Notes: generated from the letters alone by a model not told the origin. Shown: positions 7,847 to 16,939, counted from the first letter of the stretch. The stretch is 57,100 nt of DNA from DAOUTY01 sp964453665 (GCA_964453665.1 CAYVQT010000015.1:1-57100); one strand, 5' to 3'. Numbers and translations are program-made.

Positions 7847-8470
7847 TCAAGAAACTTGCAAACCCTCAAGATGAGCGGTGTCATTAAGAGTAATGAGCTG
7901 CTTCCTCCCATCAGTGGCCCGAATTATACTCAGGGAGGCGTTATCGATATCAAGCCTGCGATAAATGCTATTAGGCACTCCGAGAACGTATGCCACCAAT
8001 ATCCTGACGACAATATCGTGTGTCACAATCAATGTTTGCCCGCCGCTGCTGGCTCCCAATATCATCTCAAAGGCCCGAACAGCCCTTTCCACTACCTGCC
8101 CAAAGCTTTCGCCACTGGGTAAAACAATCTCCGAAGGGTCAATCCGCGACTGATTCCACAGTTCCGGCCACCTTCGCTCTATCTCTTCCGCAGGCAATCC
8201 CTCCCAGTCGCCGAGCTGGATCTCGCTCAAGTCGTCGATTGTTTTCACTCCCAGGTAGTGCGGTTGGGCTAGAATCATCGCAGTAGTGTGGGTTCTCCGC
8301 AGGGGGCTTGCGTAGACTGAGCCAATAGGCAGACCGGCCAGCCTCGAAGATAAATTTCGCGCCTGCATATAGCCTGCTTCGTTGAGATCCTCATCAGACC
8401 AGCCGCTGTAGAAATGAGTGGTATTTGAAGTGGTTTGTCCATGACGGACGAGGAAAACGGTCGTCGACAT
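7847..8470 (-). CDS. Histidine phosphatase family protein (phosphoglycerate mutase-like)
   Basis: A 207-residue member of the histidine phosphatase superfamily. The catalytic RHG motif is LVRHGQTTSN near residue 7, with the phospho-accepting His in RHG. The second active-site segment is VTHDIVVRILVAYVLG near residue 150, and the usual S-x-L-x-R-x-x-x-T (ASPLRRTHTTA) lies near residue 55. The enzyme removes or transfers phosphate on small molecules. CobC-like alpha-ribazole phosphatases and broad-specificity phosphatases look the same at this level, so the substrate is undecided. No cobalamin genes are close. Confidence 0.88.
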   Translation of the reverse strand: MSTTVFLVRHGQTTSNTTHFYSGWSDEDLNEAGYMQARNLSSRLAGLPIGSVYASPLRRTHTTAMILAQPHYLGVKTIDDLSEIQLGDWEGLPAEEIERRWPELWNQSRIDPSEIVLPSGESFGQVVERAVRAFEMILGASSGGQTLIVTHDIVVRILVAYVLGVPNSIYRRLDIDNASLSIIRATDGRKQLITLNDTAHLEGLQVS

Positions 8471-8605
8471 CAGAGCTTTCTTTAAAGAGTAAGTTACGTC
8501 CCTTTCTATAATCCCACTTTTTCAATAAGTAAATGTCTTCCTATTGGACTAACCTGTGACTTTCCATAAATCTCAATTGCGGCAAACTGCCTCAATACAT
8601 CAGCC

Positions 8606-8809
8606 TCAGGTAAATCGGCCAGGAGCGCACGTTACACCCGAAGCCCCCGCAGTGGACCCCGAAGAGCCCGAACCAAACATGGAGAAAATTCGCCGCGGCT
8701 TCTTAGTTCCACAGCTAGGGCATCCGATATCATCATCTTTATCCGTCATACCACGGCGGAGTTCAAACCTCTCGCCACAGTCCACACATTCATATTCATA
8801 GATCGGCAT
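8606..8809 (-). CDS. FmdB-type zinc ribbon protein
   Basis: A 67-residue FmdB family (CxxC_CxxC_SSSS) protein. It starts with MPIYEYECVDCGERFE, then a second CxxC (GCPSCG), then RRIFSMFGSGSSGS, the Ser/Gly tail typical of the family. The four cysteines should bind one Zn. The family is linked to transcription of formamidase or formylmethanofuran dehydrogenase genes by name only; its real role is unclear. A strong ribosome site (AAGGGGGT) precedes the ATG. A second member lies at 25481-25723. Confidence 0.88.
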   Translation of the reverse strand: MPIYEYECVDCGERFELRRGMTDKDDDIGCPSCGTKKPRRIFSMFGSGSSGSTAGASGVTCAPGRFT

Positions 8810-8875
8810 GACAATTTACCCCCTTATCTCTCACCCACACTTATATTATAACAGGAGCAAATCCAGTTTCCACCC

Positions 8876-9364
8876 CTATTCAATGGCGATGATCTCCCCC
8901 TGAATGTACTCATCAACAACCAGGATTCCATAGGTCTTTTGAAGAGCCGGAAACTTGCCCGTAGCACTGCCGGGGTTGAAGAAAAACACTCCATCTATTA
9001 ACTCGCTCCTGGCTATATGAGTATGCCCATATAGAATTGCATCTACCTTTTCGAAACAGCCTTTGATCTTCTCCTGCATACCCCACGGTGCCCCCCACCC
9101 ATGGATAAGACCCAGCCTTTTACCGTTTAACTCCAAGACCTCAGTCTCAGGTAAATACGCCCTTAGCTCCTGGGAATCCATATTACCTGCTATACCTCGA
9201 AAATCGCCTAACCCTCCCAGGCCATCCAGCAATTCCCTACCCGTGTAATCCCCGAGATGAACAATCAGGTCCACTCCCATTAATCCATCTATCAAGCTTT
9301 TTGGTAGCTGGTCAAGCCTTGACACATGAGTATCAGAGACTACACCTAACCTGAGCGTCCCCAT
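8876..9364 (-). CDS. YfcE/MJ0936-type metallophosphoesterase
   Basis: A 162-residue calcineurin-like phosphoesterase. All signature blocks are present: D11-x-H13 in SDTH, the HLGDY block, GNMD, the HGWG block and GHTH. These bind two divalent metals, and the family cleaves phosphodiesters in vitro. The length fits the family. It lies 66 bases from the FmdB zinc ribbon on the same strand and may be co-transcribed with it. The physiological substrate is unknown. Confidence 0.9.
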   Translation of the reverse strand: MGTLRLGVVSDTHVSRLDQLPKSLIDGLMGVDLIVHLGDYTGRELLDGLGGLGDFRGIAGNMDSQELRAYLPETEVLELNGKRLGLIHGWGAPWGMQEKIKGCFEKVDAILYGHTHIARSELIDGVFFFNPGSATGKFPALQKTYGILVVDEYIQGEIIAIE

Positions 9365-9555
9365 GCTTCAAACCTCATTCCTCAAACTGATTCCAGCTTT
9401 CGCTTGAAAGACACCACTATAAAAGAGCTGGACCCGAAAAAGCCTCGCTCAATAAAAATGATATCCCTACGCCTCCTCCACGTCAACCCATTTCGACCTC
9501 CAGGTCGCTAGCAGCGTCTAAAAATTGGCACCATTTCATGGAAAGATAACAACTA

Positions 9556-9584
9556 TTGCACCACTTGCATTCATACGTTATAAT
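9556..9584 (+). promoter_or_regulatory. Sigma-70 promoter of the liv operon
   Basis: TTGCAC (9556-9561), a 17-base spacer and a perfect TATAAT (9579-9584). Transcription should begin near 9591, leaving a leader of about 215 bases before livK. Confidence 0.65.
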
Positions 9585-9605
9585 GCTGCGGAAGGAGGTA
9601 GTTCT

Positions 9606-9658
9606 AAAGTACCATAGTGGACTGCGGTGAATAGGACGAAAGTACCTTAGTATTGTAG
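9606..9658 (+). promoter_or_regulatory. Paired AAAGTAC boxes in the liv leader
   Basis: AAAGTACCATAGTGGACTG starts at 9606 and AAAGTACCTTAGTATTGTAG starts at 9639, 33 bases apart. Both resemble the minus-strand box AAAGTACGTTAGTAGGATTG upstream of the 63-residue gene at 4706-4897. A shared regulator or a shared RNA element is possible; this is an inference from similarity within the window. Confidence 0.35.
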
Positions 9659-9806
9659 AAACATACCGGCTGAAAGCCTGCAATTTTACTACGTGCTGAC
9701 CTCACCTCGAACAACCATAGAGCCTGAATATAGCACACCAGTCAGCCATACAACAATATAGCTAGAGATATGCTTTCTGCAATTCAGTAGAAGGGGGGAA
9801 TTATAA

Positions 9807-10997
9807 ATGCAGAAATACATCATGTGGGTGATAGTCTTGGGGGTAATGGTTTCACTTGTAGCCGTCGCCGCCATTGGCTGCACGAGCGAGGAGGAGGAAG
9901 CGGAGCCCTATAAAGTAGGCGCCGTGTTAGCTCTTACTGGCTCCGCGTCGAATCTGGGCGTTCCTGAAGAACAGACGGTAGAGATGATGGTAGACCAGAT
10001 CAATGAGGCCGGTGGAATAAACGGGCACCCGCTGGAAGTCATCATCTATGACACCGAGACCAATGCAGAGAAGTGTGCCACGATGGTGAACAGGCTTATC
10101 GAGCAGGACGAGGTACTGGCTATCATCGGGCCAACTACCAGTGGGGAAAGCCTGGCTATCATCGATACTATGACTGCAGCGGAGACCCCTCTGGTCTCCT
10201 GTGCTGCCAGCATCCTGATTGTCACCCCGGTAGAGGAGAGATACTGGGTATTTAAGACTCCACAGACCGACAAAGAAGCTGTCACCGAAATCTACACATA
10301 CCTGGAAGCCGAGGGTATCACCGAGATCGCCATCATAACCGATACCTCAGGATTTGGGGCTGCCGGCAGGGATATCCTTATAGCTGACGCACCCGACTAC
10401 GGGATAACCATTCTGGACGACCAGAATTTCAGTAGCGGTGACACCAGCATGCAGGCCCAGCTCACTCACATTAAGGGTACTACTCCCGAAGCAGTAGTCT
10501 GCTGGGCTACCGATAAAGAGTCAGCCATCGTTGCCGTTGACATGCAAACATTGCAGATGGATACCCCTCTGTTCTGCAGTCATGGAATCGCCAATATGGG
10601 GTTCATTGACGGTGCGGGTGATGCTGCCGATGGAGTTATCTTCCCGGCGGGCAAGCTACTTATAGTCGATGTTGTTCCGGCCAGCGATCCTCAGAAGAAC
10701 GTACTGACACAGTACAGGGATGACTACGAAACCCTGTACGGTGAGGGCACCATTAATACCTTTGGCGGACATGCATGGGACGCTCTCAGCTGGGTAGTTA
10801 TCGCTCTGGAGGAAATGGAAGAAGGGCTGGACACTGATGAAGCAAGGGCTTTCATCAGAGATGAGATAGAGCAGATTGAGGGCTTCATCGGCATAAGCGG
10901 CGTTTTCACCATAACTACTACAGACCACCTGGGAATGCTGCCGGGGTCTCTTGCAATGATCGAGATCGTCGACGGTAAATGGACCTGGCTCCAGTAG
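9807..10997 (+). CDS. livK: Branched-chain amino acid ABC transporter, substrate-binding lipoprotein
   Basis: A 396-residue periplasmic-type binding protein (peripla_BP_6, LivJ/LivK class). It starts with a lipoprotein signal peptide with lipobox AAIG-C25, followed by an acidic linker, so it should be anchored outside the membrane. The mature part opens with KVGAVLALTGSASNLG and carries GGINGHPLEVIIYD and IIGPTTSGESLAI, classical for leucine/isoleucine/valine or aromatic amino acid binding. It is the first gene of livKHMGF and has a strong ribosome site (GGGGGGA). A hairpin after it separates it from the permease genes. The downstream ferredoxin oxidoreductase and aryl-CoA ligase suggest amino acids are imported as carbon or energy sources. 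Confidence 0.93.
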   Translation: MQKYIMWVIVLGVMVSLVAVAAIGCTSEEEEAEPYKVGAVLALTGSASNLGVPEEQTVEMMVDQINEAGGINGHPLEVIIYDTETNAEKCATMVNRLIEQDEVLAIIGPTTSGESLAIIDTMTAAETPLVSCAASILIVTPVEERYWVFKTPQTDKEAVTEIYTYLEAEGITEIAIITDTSGFGAAGRDILIADAPDYGITILDDQNFSSGDTSMQAQLTHIKGTTPEAVVCWATDKESAIVAVDMQTLQMDTPLFCSHGIANMGFIDGAGDAADGVIFPAGKLLIVDVVPASDPQKNVLTQYRDDYETLYGEGTINTFGGHAWDALSWVVIALEEMEEGLDTDEARAFIRDEIEQIEGFIGISGVFTITTTDHLGMLPGSLAMIEIVDGKWTWLQ

Positions 10998-11026
10998 AAA
11001 TCAACTGATTAATAGGATAATGATGT

Positions 11027-11061
11027 CAATAAGGGGGAAAGTGTCCCTTTCCCCCTTATTG
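11027..11061 (+). terminator. Hairpin between livK and livH
   Basis: Arms 11027-11041 and 11047-11061 are perfectly complementary over 15 bases with a 5-base loop. It sits 30 bases after the livK stop and 30 before livH. Such hairpins commonly reduce read-through so that the binding protein is made in excess, or they protect the upstream mRNA. Confidence 0.7.
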
Positions 11062-11090
11062 TGTGGTTGTATGGCCGAGAGGTCTGATGC

Positions 11091-11978
11091 ATGTCGGCGG
11101 ACCAGTTTGTTCAGTACTTCATATCAGGTCTAACGCAGGGCAGCATCTATGCCCTGGTAGGCCTGGGTTTTACCATTATATATGCCGTAACCAGGATCAT
11201 TAACTTCGCACAGGGCGAGTTCGTGATGCTGGGAGGCATGCTTTCATTCACCCTCGCCAGTTCCGCCGGTCTTCCTCTGGCACCCGCTTTGCTCCTCTCA
11301 GTGCTTATCTCAGCAGCTATCGGAGCAATCATGTACCTGCTGGCCATCCGCACAGCCAGGAGGGCTTCAGTGGTAAGCCTGATTATCCTCACCATCGGAG
11401 CCGCTATCTTCATACGCGGTATTGCAGGTGAGCTGTGGGGGGTGGATTTCGTTCGCCCTCCATTCTTCACGGGAAGCAGTTCCATATCCTTTCTGGGTGC
11501 CTATATTCATCCACAGGCCCTGTGGATAATCGGCACCACTATCGTTGTTACGGTCCTGCTGCATCTCTTTCTCTCCTATACCATGGTGGGCAAGGCACTG
11601 AAGGCTTGCGCTATAAGCCCGCGGGCTGCAAGCCTTGTAGGCATCGATGCCAGGGCTATGGCGCTAATCGCCTTCGCTATCGCAGCGGCGCTGGGTGCTA
11701 TCGGGGGAGTAGTGATGGCCCCATTAACCCTCACCGCTTACAATGTAGGGGTTATGCTGGGGCTCAAAGGCTTCGTGGCGGCATCGATCGGCGGTTTCAA
11801 GAGTCCAATCTTAGCAGTTGTAGGAGGCATACTTCTGGGAATTGTTGAGTCAATGGCCGTAGGGGTAGACTGGGGGCCCTTCACGTCGGCCTATAAGGAC
11901 GCTATTGCCCTGGTGGTCCTGCTTCTGATATTGCTTCTCAGGTCAGGCAGGCTGGCTGCAGAGGAGAGAGAGAGCTAA
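11091..11978 (+). CDS. livH: Branched-chain amino acid ABC transporter permease LivH
   Basis: A 295-residue polytopic membrane protein of the LivH type, with about eight hydrophobic segments. It has the family start GLTQGSIYALVGLGFTIIY and then RIINFAQGEFVMLGG. A later block, AAALGAIGGVVMAPLT followed by GLKGFVAASIGGF, contains the cytoplasmic loop contacting the ATPases. The stop overlaps the livM start by one base. Together with LivM it forms the translocation channel. Confidence 0.95.
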   Translation: MSADQFVQYFISGLTQGSIYALVGLGFTIIYAVTRIINFAQGEFVMLGGMLSFTLASSAGLPLAPALLLSVLISAAIGAIMYLLAIRTARRASVVSLIILTIGAAIFIRGIAGELWGVDFVRPPFFTGSSSISFLGAYIHPQALWIIGTTIVVTVLLHLFLSYTMVGKALKACAISPRAASLVGIDARAMALIAFAIAAALGAIGGVVMAPLTLTAYNVGVMLGLKGFVAASIGGFKSPILAVVGGILLGIVESMAVGVDWGPFTSAYKDAIALVVLLLILLLRSGRLAAEERES

Positions 11979-12961
11979 TGTTGGCGAAGGTAAAGAGCAA
12001 ATGGGCCTATTTTGCTGTTGCTGCACTATTAATTTTCTTGATATTAATACCTTTTGATTGGTTCCTGGGACAATATAAAGGCCTTGCAATCTTCATCGGA
12101 CTCAGCACGATGGTTACGGTGGGTCTGTGCCTCCTGATAGGCTATACAGGGCAGGTTTCTCTGGGACAGGCAGCCTTCTACGGCCTGGGCGCCTATTTCT
12201 CAGCAGTCCTGAGCAAGACCCATGATGTCAATCCGTGGCTGGCAATGCTGATAGCCGCCGTTGCCACCGGCGGATTCGCCTACATCATCGGCTATCCCAT
12301 CTTCAGGCTCAGGGGCAACTATCTGGCTATGGCCACCCTCGGCCTGGGGCTGATCATGTGGGTCCTGTTCAGGCAACTCAGCCAGTTCACCGGTGGGCCT
12401 GACGGCATGGCCGGTATTCCCTACCTGTCCATCGGCAGCTTTGTTTTCGACACTTCCTTCAAACGCTATTTTCTGGTATGGTTCTTTTGTCTCGCTATAC
12501 TGTTAATCTCACAGAACATTGTCCGGTCGCGTACAGGGAGGGCGTTGAGGGCCGTTCATGGCAGCGAGTCCGCCGCAGAGTCGATAGGCATCAACGTAGA
12601 CCAGTTCAAGGTAAAGGTCTTCGTATTAAGCGCCGTCTATGCTTCTCTCGCAGGCAGCCTATTTGTCCATCACCTACGCTTCGTAAGCCCCCAGCCATTT
12701 GACTTTCTCGCATCCGTGAAGCTGGTGGTTATGGCAGTCATAGGTGGGCTGGCCAGCATTTGGGGGGCCATCTTCGGTGCGGGCACTACACGCATACTCA
12801 GTGATGAGCTACTGCTCAGGTTCGGCGAATGGGATATCGCTATATACGGACTTATACTAATGCTAGTGATGATCTTTACACCGGAAGGTTTATTCGTCAA
12901 ACTCAAAGACGTGTTTACACAATGGCAGCTTAGACATTCCCAGAGGGAGACTGAAACTTGA
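11978..12961 (+). CDS. livM: Branched-chain amino acid ABC transporter permease LivM
   Basis: A 327-residue polytopic membrane protein. LivM signatures are TGQVSLGQAAFYGLGAY near residue 50, RLRGNYLAMATLGLG near 110 and TGGPDGMAGIP near 140, ending with the EAA-like loop VMAVIGGLASIWGAIFGA. It overlaps livH at the start (TAATG) and livG at the end, showing tight translational coupling. It partners with LivH in the channel. Confidence 0.95.
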   Translation: MLAKVKSKWAYFAVAALLIFLILIPFDWFLGQYKGLAIFIGLSTMVTVGLCLLIGYTGQVSLGQAAFYGLGAYFSAVLSKTHDVNPWLAMLIAAVATGGFAYIIGYPIFRLRGNYLAMATLGLGLIMWVLFRQLSQFTGGPDGMAGIPYLSIGSFVFDTSFKRYFLVWFFCLAILLISQNIVRSRTGRALRAVHGSESAAESIGINVDQFKVKVFVLSAVYASLAGSLFVHHLRFVSPQPFDFLASVKLVVMAVIGGLASIWGAIFGAGTTRILSDELLLRFGEWDIAIYGLILMLVMIFTPEGLFVKLKDVFTQWQLRHSQRETET

Positions 12962-13728
12962 GCGAAGTAATATTGGAGACCAGGAGTCTATCCAAGGTCT
13001 TCGGGGGACTGGTAGCCCTGGATAAAGTCGAGTTATCTGCAAAGGCAGGTAAAATCAGCGCTATCATCGGCCCCAACGGGGCCGGGAAGACCACGCTGTT
13101 CAACCTCATCACCGGGGTCTATCCGGTGAGCGAAGGCGAGATATATTTCCGGGGAACGCTACTCAAAAACATCCCGGCTTACAAGCGAGCGGAGTTAGGT
13201 ATTGTACGCACGTTTCAGCATGTCCATCTCTTTGGAAACATGAACGTCCTGGAAAACGTTATGACAGGCCAGCACCCGCGAAGCAGGTACGGCTTCCTGG
13301 AAGCAGCCCTCCGCCTGCCCAAGGCTCACCGAGAGGAGGAGGCCATCTCCCTTAGGGCAATGAAATACCTCAACCTGGTAGGATTGGGCATGCACGCCGA
13401 GCAGGATGCGCTCAGCCTCCCGCTTGGACAGCAGAAACTGCTGGCTATAGCCCGAGCCCTGGCCACCGAGCCACAGCTCCTGCTTCTCGACGAACCCGGT
13501 GCCGGGTTAAACACACTCGAGAAGCAGGAATTAAGTGACCTCATACGCCGCATTCGGGATACAGGAGTCACTGTGTTGTTAGTAGAGCATGATATGCCCC
13601 TGGTGATGGGCCTCGCCGAATGGGTAACTGTCCTGGACAGCGGGCAGAAGATAGCAGAGGGCACTGCCTCTCAAATCCAGAGGGACCAGAGAGTAATTTC
13701 CGCTTATCTTGGTGAGGAAGTGGAATAA
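12958..13728 (+). CDS. livG: Branched-chain amino acid ABC transporter ATPase LivG
   Basis: A 256-residue ABC ATPase with Walker A GPNGAGKTTL near residue 41, signature region LSLPLGQQKLLAIARALA (LSLPLGQQ in place of LSGGQ, usual for LivG), Walker B LLLLDEPGAGLN and switch His in LLVEHDM. The start is TTG, overlapping the livM stop by four bases. It energises the LivHM channel together with LivF. Confidence 0.95.
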   Translation: MSEVILETRSLSKVFGGLVALDKVELSAKAGKISAIIGPNGAGKTTLFNLITGVYPVSEGEIYFRGTLLKNIPAYKRAELGIVRTFQHVHLFGNMNVLENVMTGQHPRSRYGFLEAALRLPKAHREEEAISLRAMKYLNLVGLGMHAEQDALSLPLGQQKLLAIARALATEPQLLLLDEPGAGLNTLEKQELSDLIRRIRDTGVTVLLVEHDMPLVMGLAEWVTVLDSGQKIAEGTASQIQRDQRVISAYLGEEVE

Positions 13729-14486
13729 TGTTGAAGGTCGAAAAGATAACTGTGGCCTACGGCCGGGCAACTGCGCTAAGAGATGTTTCCCTGGTAGTGA
13801 ACGATGGTGAGATCGTGACACTTATCGGTACCAACGGGTCGGGCAAGACCACCCTGCTGAACGCCATATCAGGAAGCGTGCCCCTGAAGAGCGGTGACAT
13901 ATGGCTCGACGACCACAAGCTCTCCGGACTACCTGCTCATAAAACTGTGAGACTCGGTCTGGGATATGTTCCCGAAGGGAGGCAAATCTTCGGAGCCATG
14001 TCAGTGACGGACAACCTGACCATGGGCAGCTACGCCATGTGTGCTCAAAACCGTTTGAGTACTCTGGGATACATTGGCTGGTTCCTGCGGCTTTCTTCCG
14101 TTCAGTCCAACCTAGAAATGGTATCCCGACTTTTTCCTATACTCAAGGAGCGGCAGAAACAGCAGGCAGGCAGCCTCAGCGGCGGAGAGCAACAGATGCT
14201 GGCTATTGGCCGAGCGCTTATGTCATCTCCCAGGATGCTTCTGCTGGACGAGCCCTCCCTCGGACTGGCACCTACGCTGGTCAGGGAAATCCTAAAGCTT
14301 TTAGTCAGGCTGAGAGATAACGGGCTAACTATACTCCTCATTGAGCAGGATGCTACTGCCGCCCTTAAGATCGCTGATAGAGGCTACGTTATGGAGAGAG
14401 GACGGATCGCCATCGAAGGCACAGCCAAGGAGCTTTTAGGCGATGACAGGGTGAGGCAAGCCTACCTGGGCAAAGCTGTGGCCTAG
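13728..14486 (+). CDS. livF: Branched-chain amino acid ABC transporter ATPase LivF
   Basis: A 252-residue ABC ATPase with Walker A GTNGSGKTTL, signature LSGGEQQMLAIGRALM, Walker B LLLDEPSLGLAP and LLIEQD. The segment GLGYVPEGRQIFGAMSVTDNL is diagnostic of LivF. An extra loop around residues 105-125 lengthens it slightly. It overlaps livG by one base and closes the importer part of the operon, 44 bases before iorA. Confidence 0.95.
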   Translation: MLKVEKITVAYGRATALRDVSLVVNDGEIVTLIGTNGSGKTTLLNAISGSVPLKSGDIWLDDHKLSGLPAHKTVRLGLGYVPEGRQIFGAMSVTDNLTMGSYAMCAQNRLSTLGYIGWFLRLSSVQSNLEMVSRLFPILKERQKQQAGSLSGGEQQMLAIGRALMSSPRMLLLDEPSLGLAPTLVREILKLLVRLRDNGLTILLIEQDATAALKIADRGYVMERGRIAIEGTAKELLGDDRVRQAYLGKAVA

Positions 14487-14530
14487 AGTATCATAAGCAT
14501 GATAAAATGAAAGACGAGGCACGATAAACC

Positions 14531-16333
14531 ATGAAGCAGCTATTATCGGGCAATGAGGCCATTGCACTGGGAGCATACCACGCTGGCGCAGCTGTAGCGA
14601 CAGCCTACCCCGGAACGCCGAGCACCGAGATACTGCAGAGTATAGCTCGGATGGACGGAGTATACGCCGAGTGGGCGATCAATGAAAAGGTAGCCCTGGA
14701 AATCGGGATGGGCGCAGCCTATGGCGGTGTCAGAACCCTGGTGTCGATGAAACATGTAGGACTCAATGTGGCCGCTGATCCTTTCTTTGCAGCTTCAACC
14801 ACAGGTATAATAGGCGGCCTGGTAATTGTCTCCTGTGATGACCCCGGAGAGCACAGCTCGCAAGGCGAGCAGGATAACCGGCATTTCGCCAAGATTGGCA
14901 AGGTGCCTATGCTGGAACCCACCGACAGCCAGGAAGCTTATGACTTGATGGACTGGGCTTTCAACATCAGTGAGGAATTCGATACACCCGTGCTGCTGCG
15001 CTCCACTACACGCATATCTCACTGCAAGACCGTGGTCGACGTGAACAAGGAGCGAAAATCTGATTTGAGAAAACCTGGTTTTCAGCGATCCCCCACTAAA
15101 TATGTGATGGTTCCCTCAAATGCTCGCGTCAGGCGCCACGCAATGGAGGAGCGCATAGTGAAGCTGCGCTCTTATGTAGAAGACTTCCCATTTAACGAGA
15201 TGGTGCTGGCTGACCGAAAGCTCGGCGTGATATCTAACGGGGTAGCATACCAATACGCCCGAGAGGTCTTTAAGGATGCTTCGCACCTGAAGCTGGTCAC
15301 TATATACCCTGCCCCCGCCAACCTCATCCGGAGATTCGCCCGGGAAGTGGAGAGAGTGATTGTGATTGAGGAGCTTGATCCATTCCTGGAAGATGAGATA
15401 CGCTGCCTGGGAATTCAGGTCGCCGGTAAGGAGTTCATCCCTATAATCGGCGAGCTTAACGCCGAGATAGTCGAGAATGCCGCTGTGGAGACGGGTATAC
15501 TGCCGTCCAGACCGGGGCCTTCTCTTCGACCCGGGTCACCCTCACCGCAATTGCCGGCACGTCGGCCGCAGCTCTGCGCCGGTTGCCCGCATGTCGCAAC
15601 AGAGTATGTCCTGAGAAAGCTGGGCTTCAGCAGTACCGGCTCCGGCAAAGAGCTGAAAAAAGGCGAATTTATCGTCACCAGCGATATCGGATGTTACACC
15701 CTGGGTGTGTACCCACCCCTCGCAGCTCTGGATACATGCGCCTGTATGGGAGCCAGTATAGGGCAGGCACTGGGGCTGGAAAAGGCAGGAGTCCCCAATA
15801 AAACGGTCGCCGTGCTCGGCGATTCTACATTTATGCATTCCGGTATAACAGGACTAATCGATGTCATATACAGTCAAGGCCACACTACCGTCATTATTCT
15901 GGACAACGAGACTACAGCGATGACCGGTCACCAGGGTCATCCCGGATCAGGCGTATCAGTGACCGGGGCAAAGACCCAACAAGTCAAACTGGAAACGCTG
16001 GCAGAAGGTATCGGCGTTAAGGATGTCAATGTCGTAGACGCCTTCGACTTGAAAGCCATCGAGTCCACAATCAAGCGGTGTCTTGATAACGACGAACCTT
16101 CAGTCATAATAGCGCGAGGGCCCTGCTCACTTACTGTGAAAACCAGGGGGGCCCCTTTCGAGGTAGATGCCGATGAATGCGTTGGCTGCTTTGATTGCCT
16201 CGACCTCGGCTGCCCTGCCATATCCATAGCAGATGATAGAGCTGTAATAGACGCTGGTATGTGCCTGGGCTCAACCTGCGGTGTCTGCGCCCAGGTGTGT
16301 CCTCAAGAAGCCATTTTGGAGAGCAGGAGATGA
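14531..16333 (+). CDS. iorA: Indolepyruvate ferredoxin oxidoreductase, alpha subunit
   Basis: A 600-residue TPP- and Fe-S-dependent 2-oxoacid oxidoreductase subunit. The N-terminus (GNEAIALGAYHAGAAVATAYPGTPSTEI) is the pyrimidine-binding domain, and the TPP-binding part lies near residues 420-480 (GDSTFMHSGITGL, DNETTAMTGHQ). A C-terminal ferredoxin domain carries CVGCFDCLDLGCP and CLGSTCGVCAQVCP for two [4Fe-4S] clusters. With IorB it oxidises aryl pyruvates from Trp, Phe or Tyr to aryl-acetyl-CoA and reduces ferredoxin. Its place after the liv genes supports amino acid oxidation. The stop overlaps iorB (ATGA). Confidence 0.95.
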   Translation: MKQLLSGNEAIALGAYHAGAAVATAYPGTPSTEILQSIARMDGVYAEWAINEKVALEIGMGAAYGGVRTLVSMKHVGLNVAADPFFAASTTGIIGGLVIVSCDDPGEHSSQGEQDNRHFAKIGKVPMLEPTDSQEAYDLMDWAFNISEEFDTPVLLRSTTRISHCKTVVDVNKERKSDLRKPGFQRSPTKYVMVPSNARVRRHAMEERIVKLRSYVEDFPFNEMVLADRKLGVISNGVAYQYAREVFKDASHLKLVTIYPAPANLIRRFAREVERVIVIEELDPFLEDEIRCLGIQVAGKEFIPIIGELNAEIVENAAVETGILPSRPGPSLRPGSPSPQLPARRPQLCAGCPHVATEYVLRKLGFSSTGSGKELKKGEFIVTSDIGCYTLGVYPPLAALDTCACMGASIGQALGLEKAGVPNKTVAVLGDSTFMHSGITGLIDVIYSQGHTTVIILDNETTAMTGHQGHPGSGVSVTGAKTQQVKLETLAEGIGVKDVNVVDAFDLKAIESTIKRCLDNDEPSVIIARGPCSLTVKTRGAPFEVDADECVGCFDCLDLGCPAISIADDRAVIDAGMCLGSTCGVCAQVCPQEAILESRR

Positions 16334-16938
16334 ATGACGTAAATGTCTTGATGGTAGGTGTTGGCGGCCACGGGGTCATCCTGGCCAGTGACGGGATGGC
16401 TGAGATTGGAATGAATAGCGGGTACGACGTGAAGAAGTCGGATTCCCTGGGCATGGCACAACGTGGAGGGAGCGTAGTCAGCCACGTCAGATGGGGAGAG
16501 CATGTTTACTCTCCGATGATAAAAAAAGGTGAGGTCGATTTCCTTCTCGGTTTCGAACAACTTGAGGCTGCACGCTGGGCACCGTATCTGAAGCCGGATG
16601 GCGTAGCAATTGTCGCCGATGTGGTTGTCATACCGATATCAGCGATTGACGGTAAAATTCCTTACCCTGGCTGGGACGAAATAAAAGGGGTTCTTGCTGA
16701 ATACACCAACCAGATATATCTGATCCCTGCTACCAGAATAGCTAATGAGGCAGGCAATCCCAGAGCAGTTAACATGGTTATGCTGGGTTTCCTGTCCTCG
16801 TTCCTGGAACTGAAACCCGAGGCATGGACCGATACAATGCGTCTCAGATTACCGGCGAAGTTCAGAGATTCCAGCATTGAAGCTTTCCTTAAAGGAGCAG
16901 ATGAAGCCAAGACAATGATATCAACAAAGGGGCTATGA
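16330..16938 (+). CDS. iorB: Indolepyruvate ferredoxin oxidoreductase, beta subunit
   Basis: A 202-residue gamma-type domain of 2-oxoacid:ferredoxin oxidoreductases. It starts with NVLMVGVGGHGVILASDGMAEI and contains SDSLGMAQRGGSVVSHVRWG, both diagnostic. I chose the ATG at 16330 because it sits in the ATGA overlap with the iorA stop and gives the usual N-terminus; an upstream in-frame ATG inside iorA would add 23 unrelated residues. It forms the heterodimer with IorA and feeds reduced ferredoxin to hydrogenase-type or bifurcating enzymes such as those encoded further right. Confidence 0.94.
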   Translation: MNDVNVLMVGVGGHGVILASDGMAEIGMNSGYDVKKSDSLGMAQRGGSVVSHVRWGEHVYSPMIKKGEVDFLLGFEQLEAARWAPYLKPDGVAIVADVVVIPISAIDGKIPYPGWDEIKGVLAEYTNQIYLIPATRIANEAGNPRAVNMVMLGFLSSFLELKPEAWTDTMRLRLPAKFRDSSIEAFLKGADEAKTMISTKGL

Positions 16939-16939
16939 A

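Larger units (their letters stand above)
9365..9806. other. liv operon upstream region and long leader
   Basis: About 440 bases without a gene between divergent units. The right half contains the liv promoter (9556-9584) and an untranslated leader of roughly 215 bases. Within the leader, two AAAGTAC boxes lie at 9606 and 9639. I recognise no known riboswitch class. Confidence 0.5.

Noticed and set aside
9591..9806. Known riboswitch or T-box in the liv leader
   Set aside because: No T-box sequence, terminator/antiterminator pair or known riboswitch core could be seen; only short hairpins and the AAAGTAC boxes.
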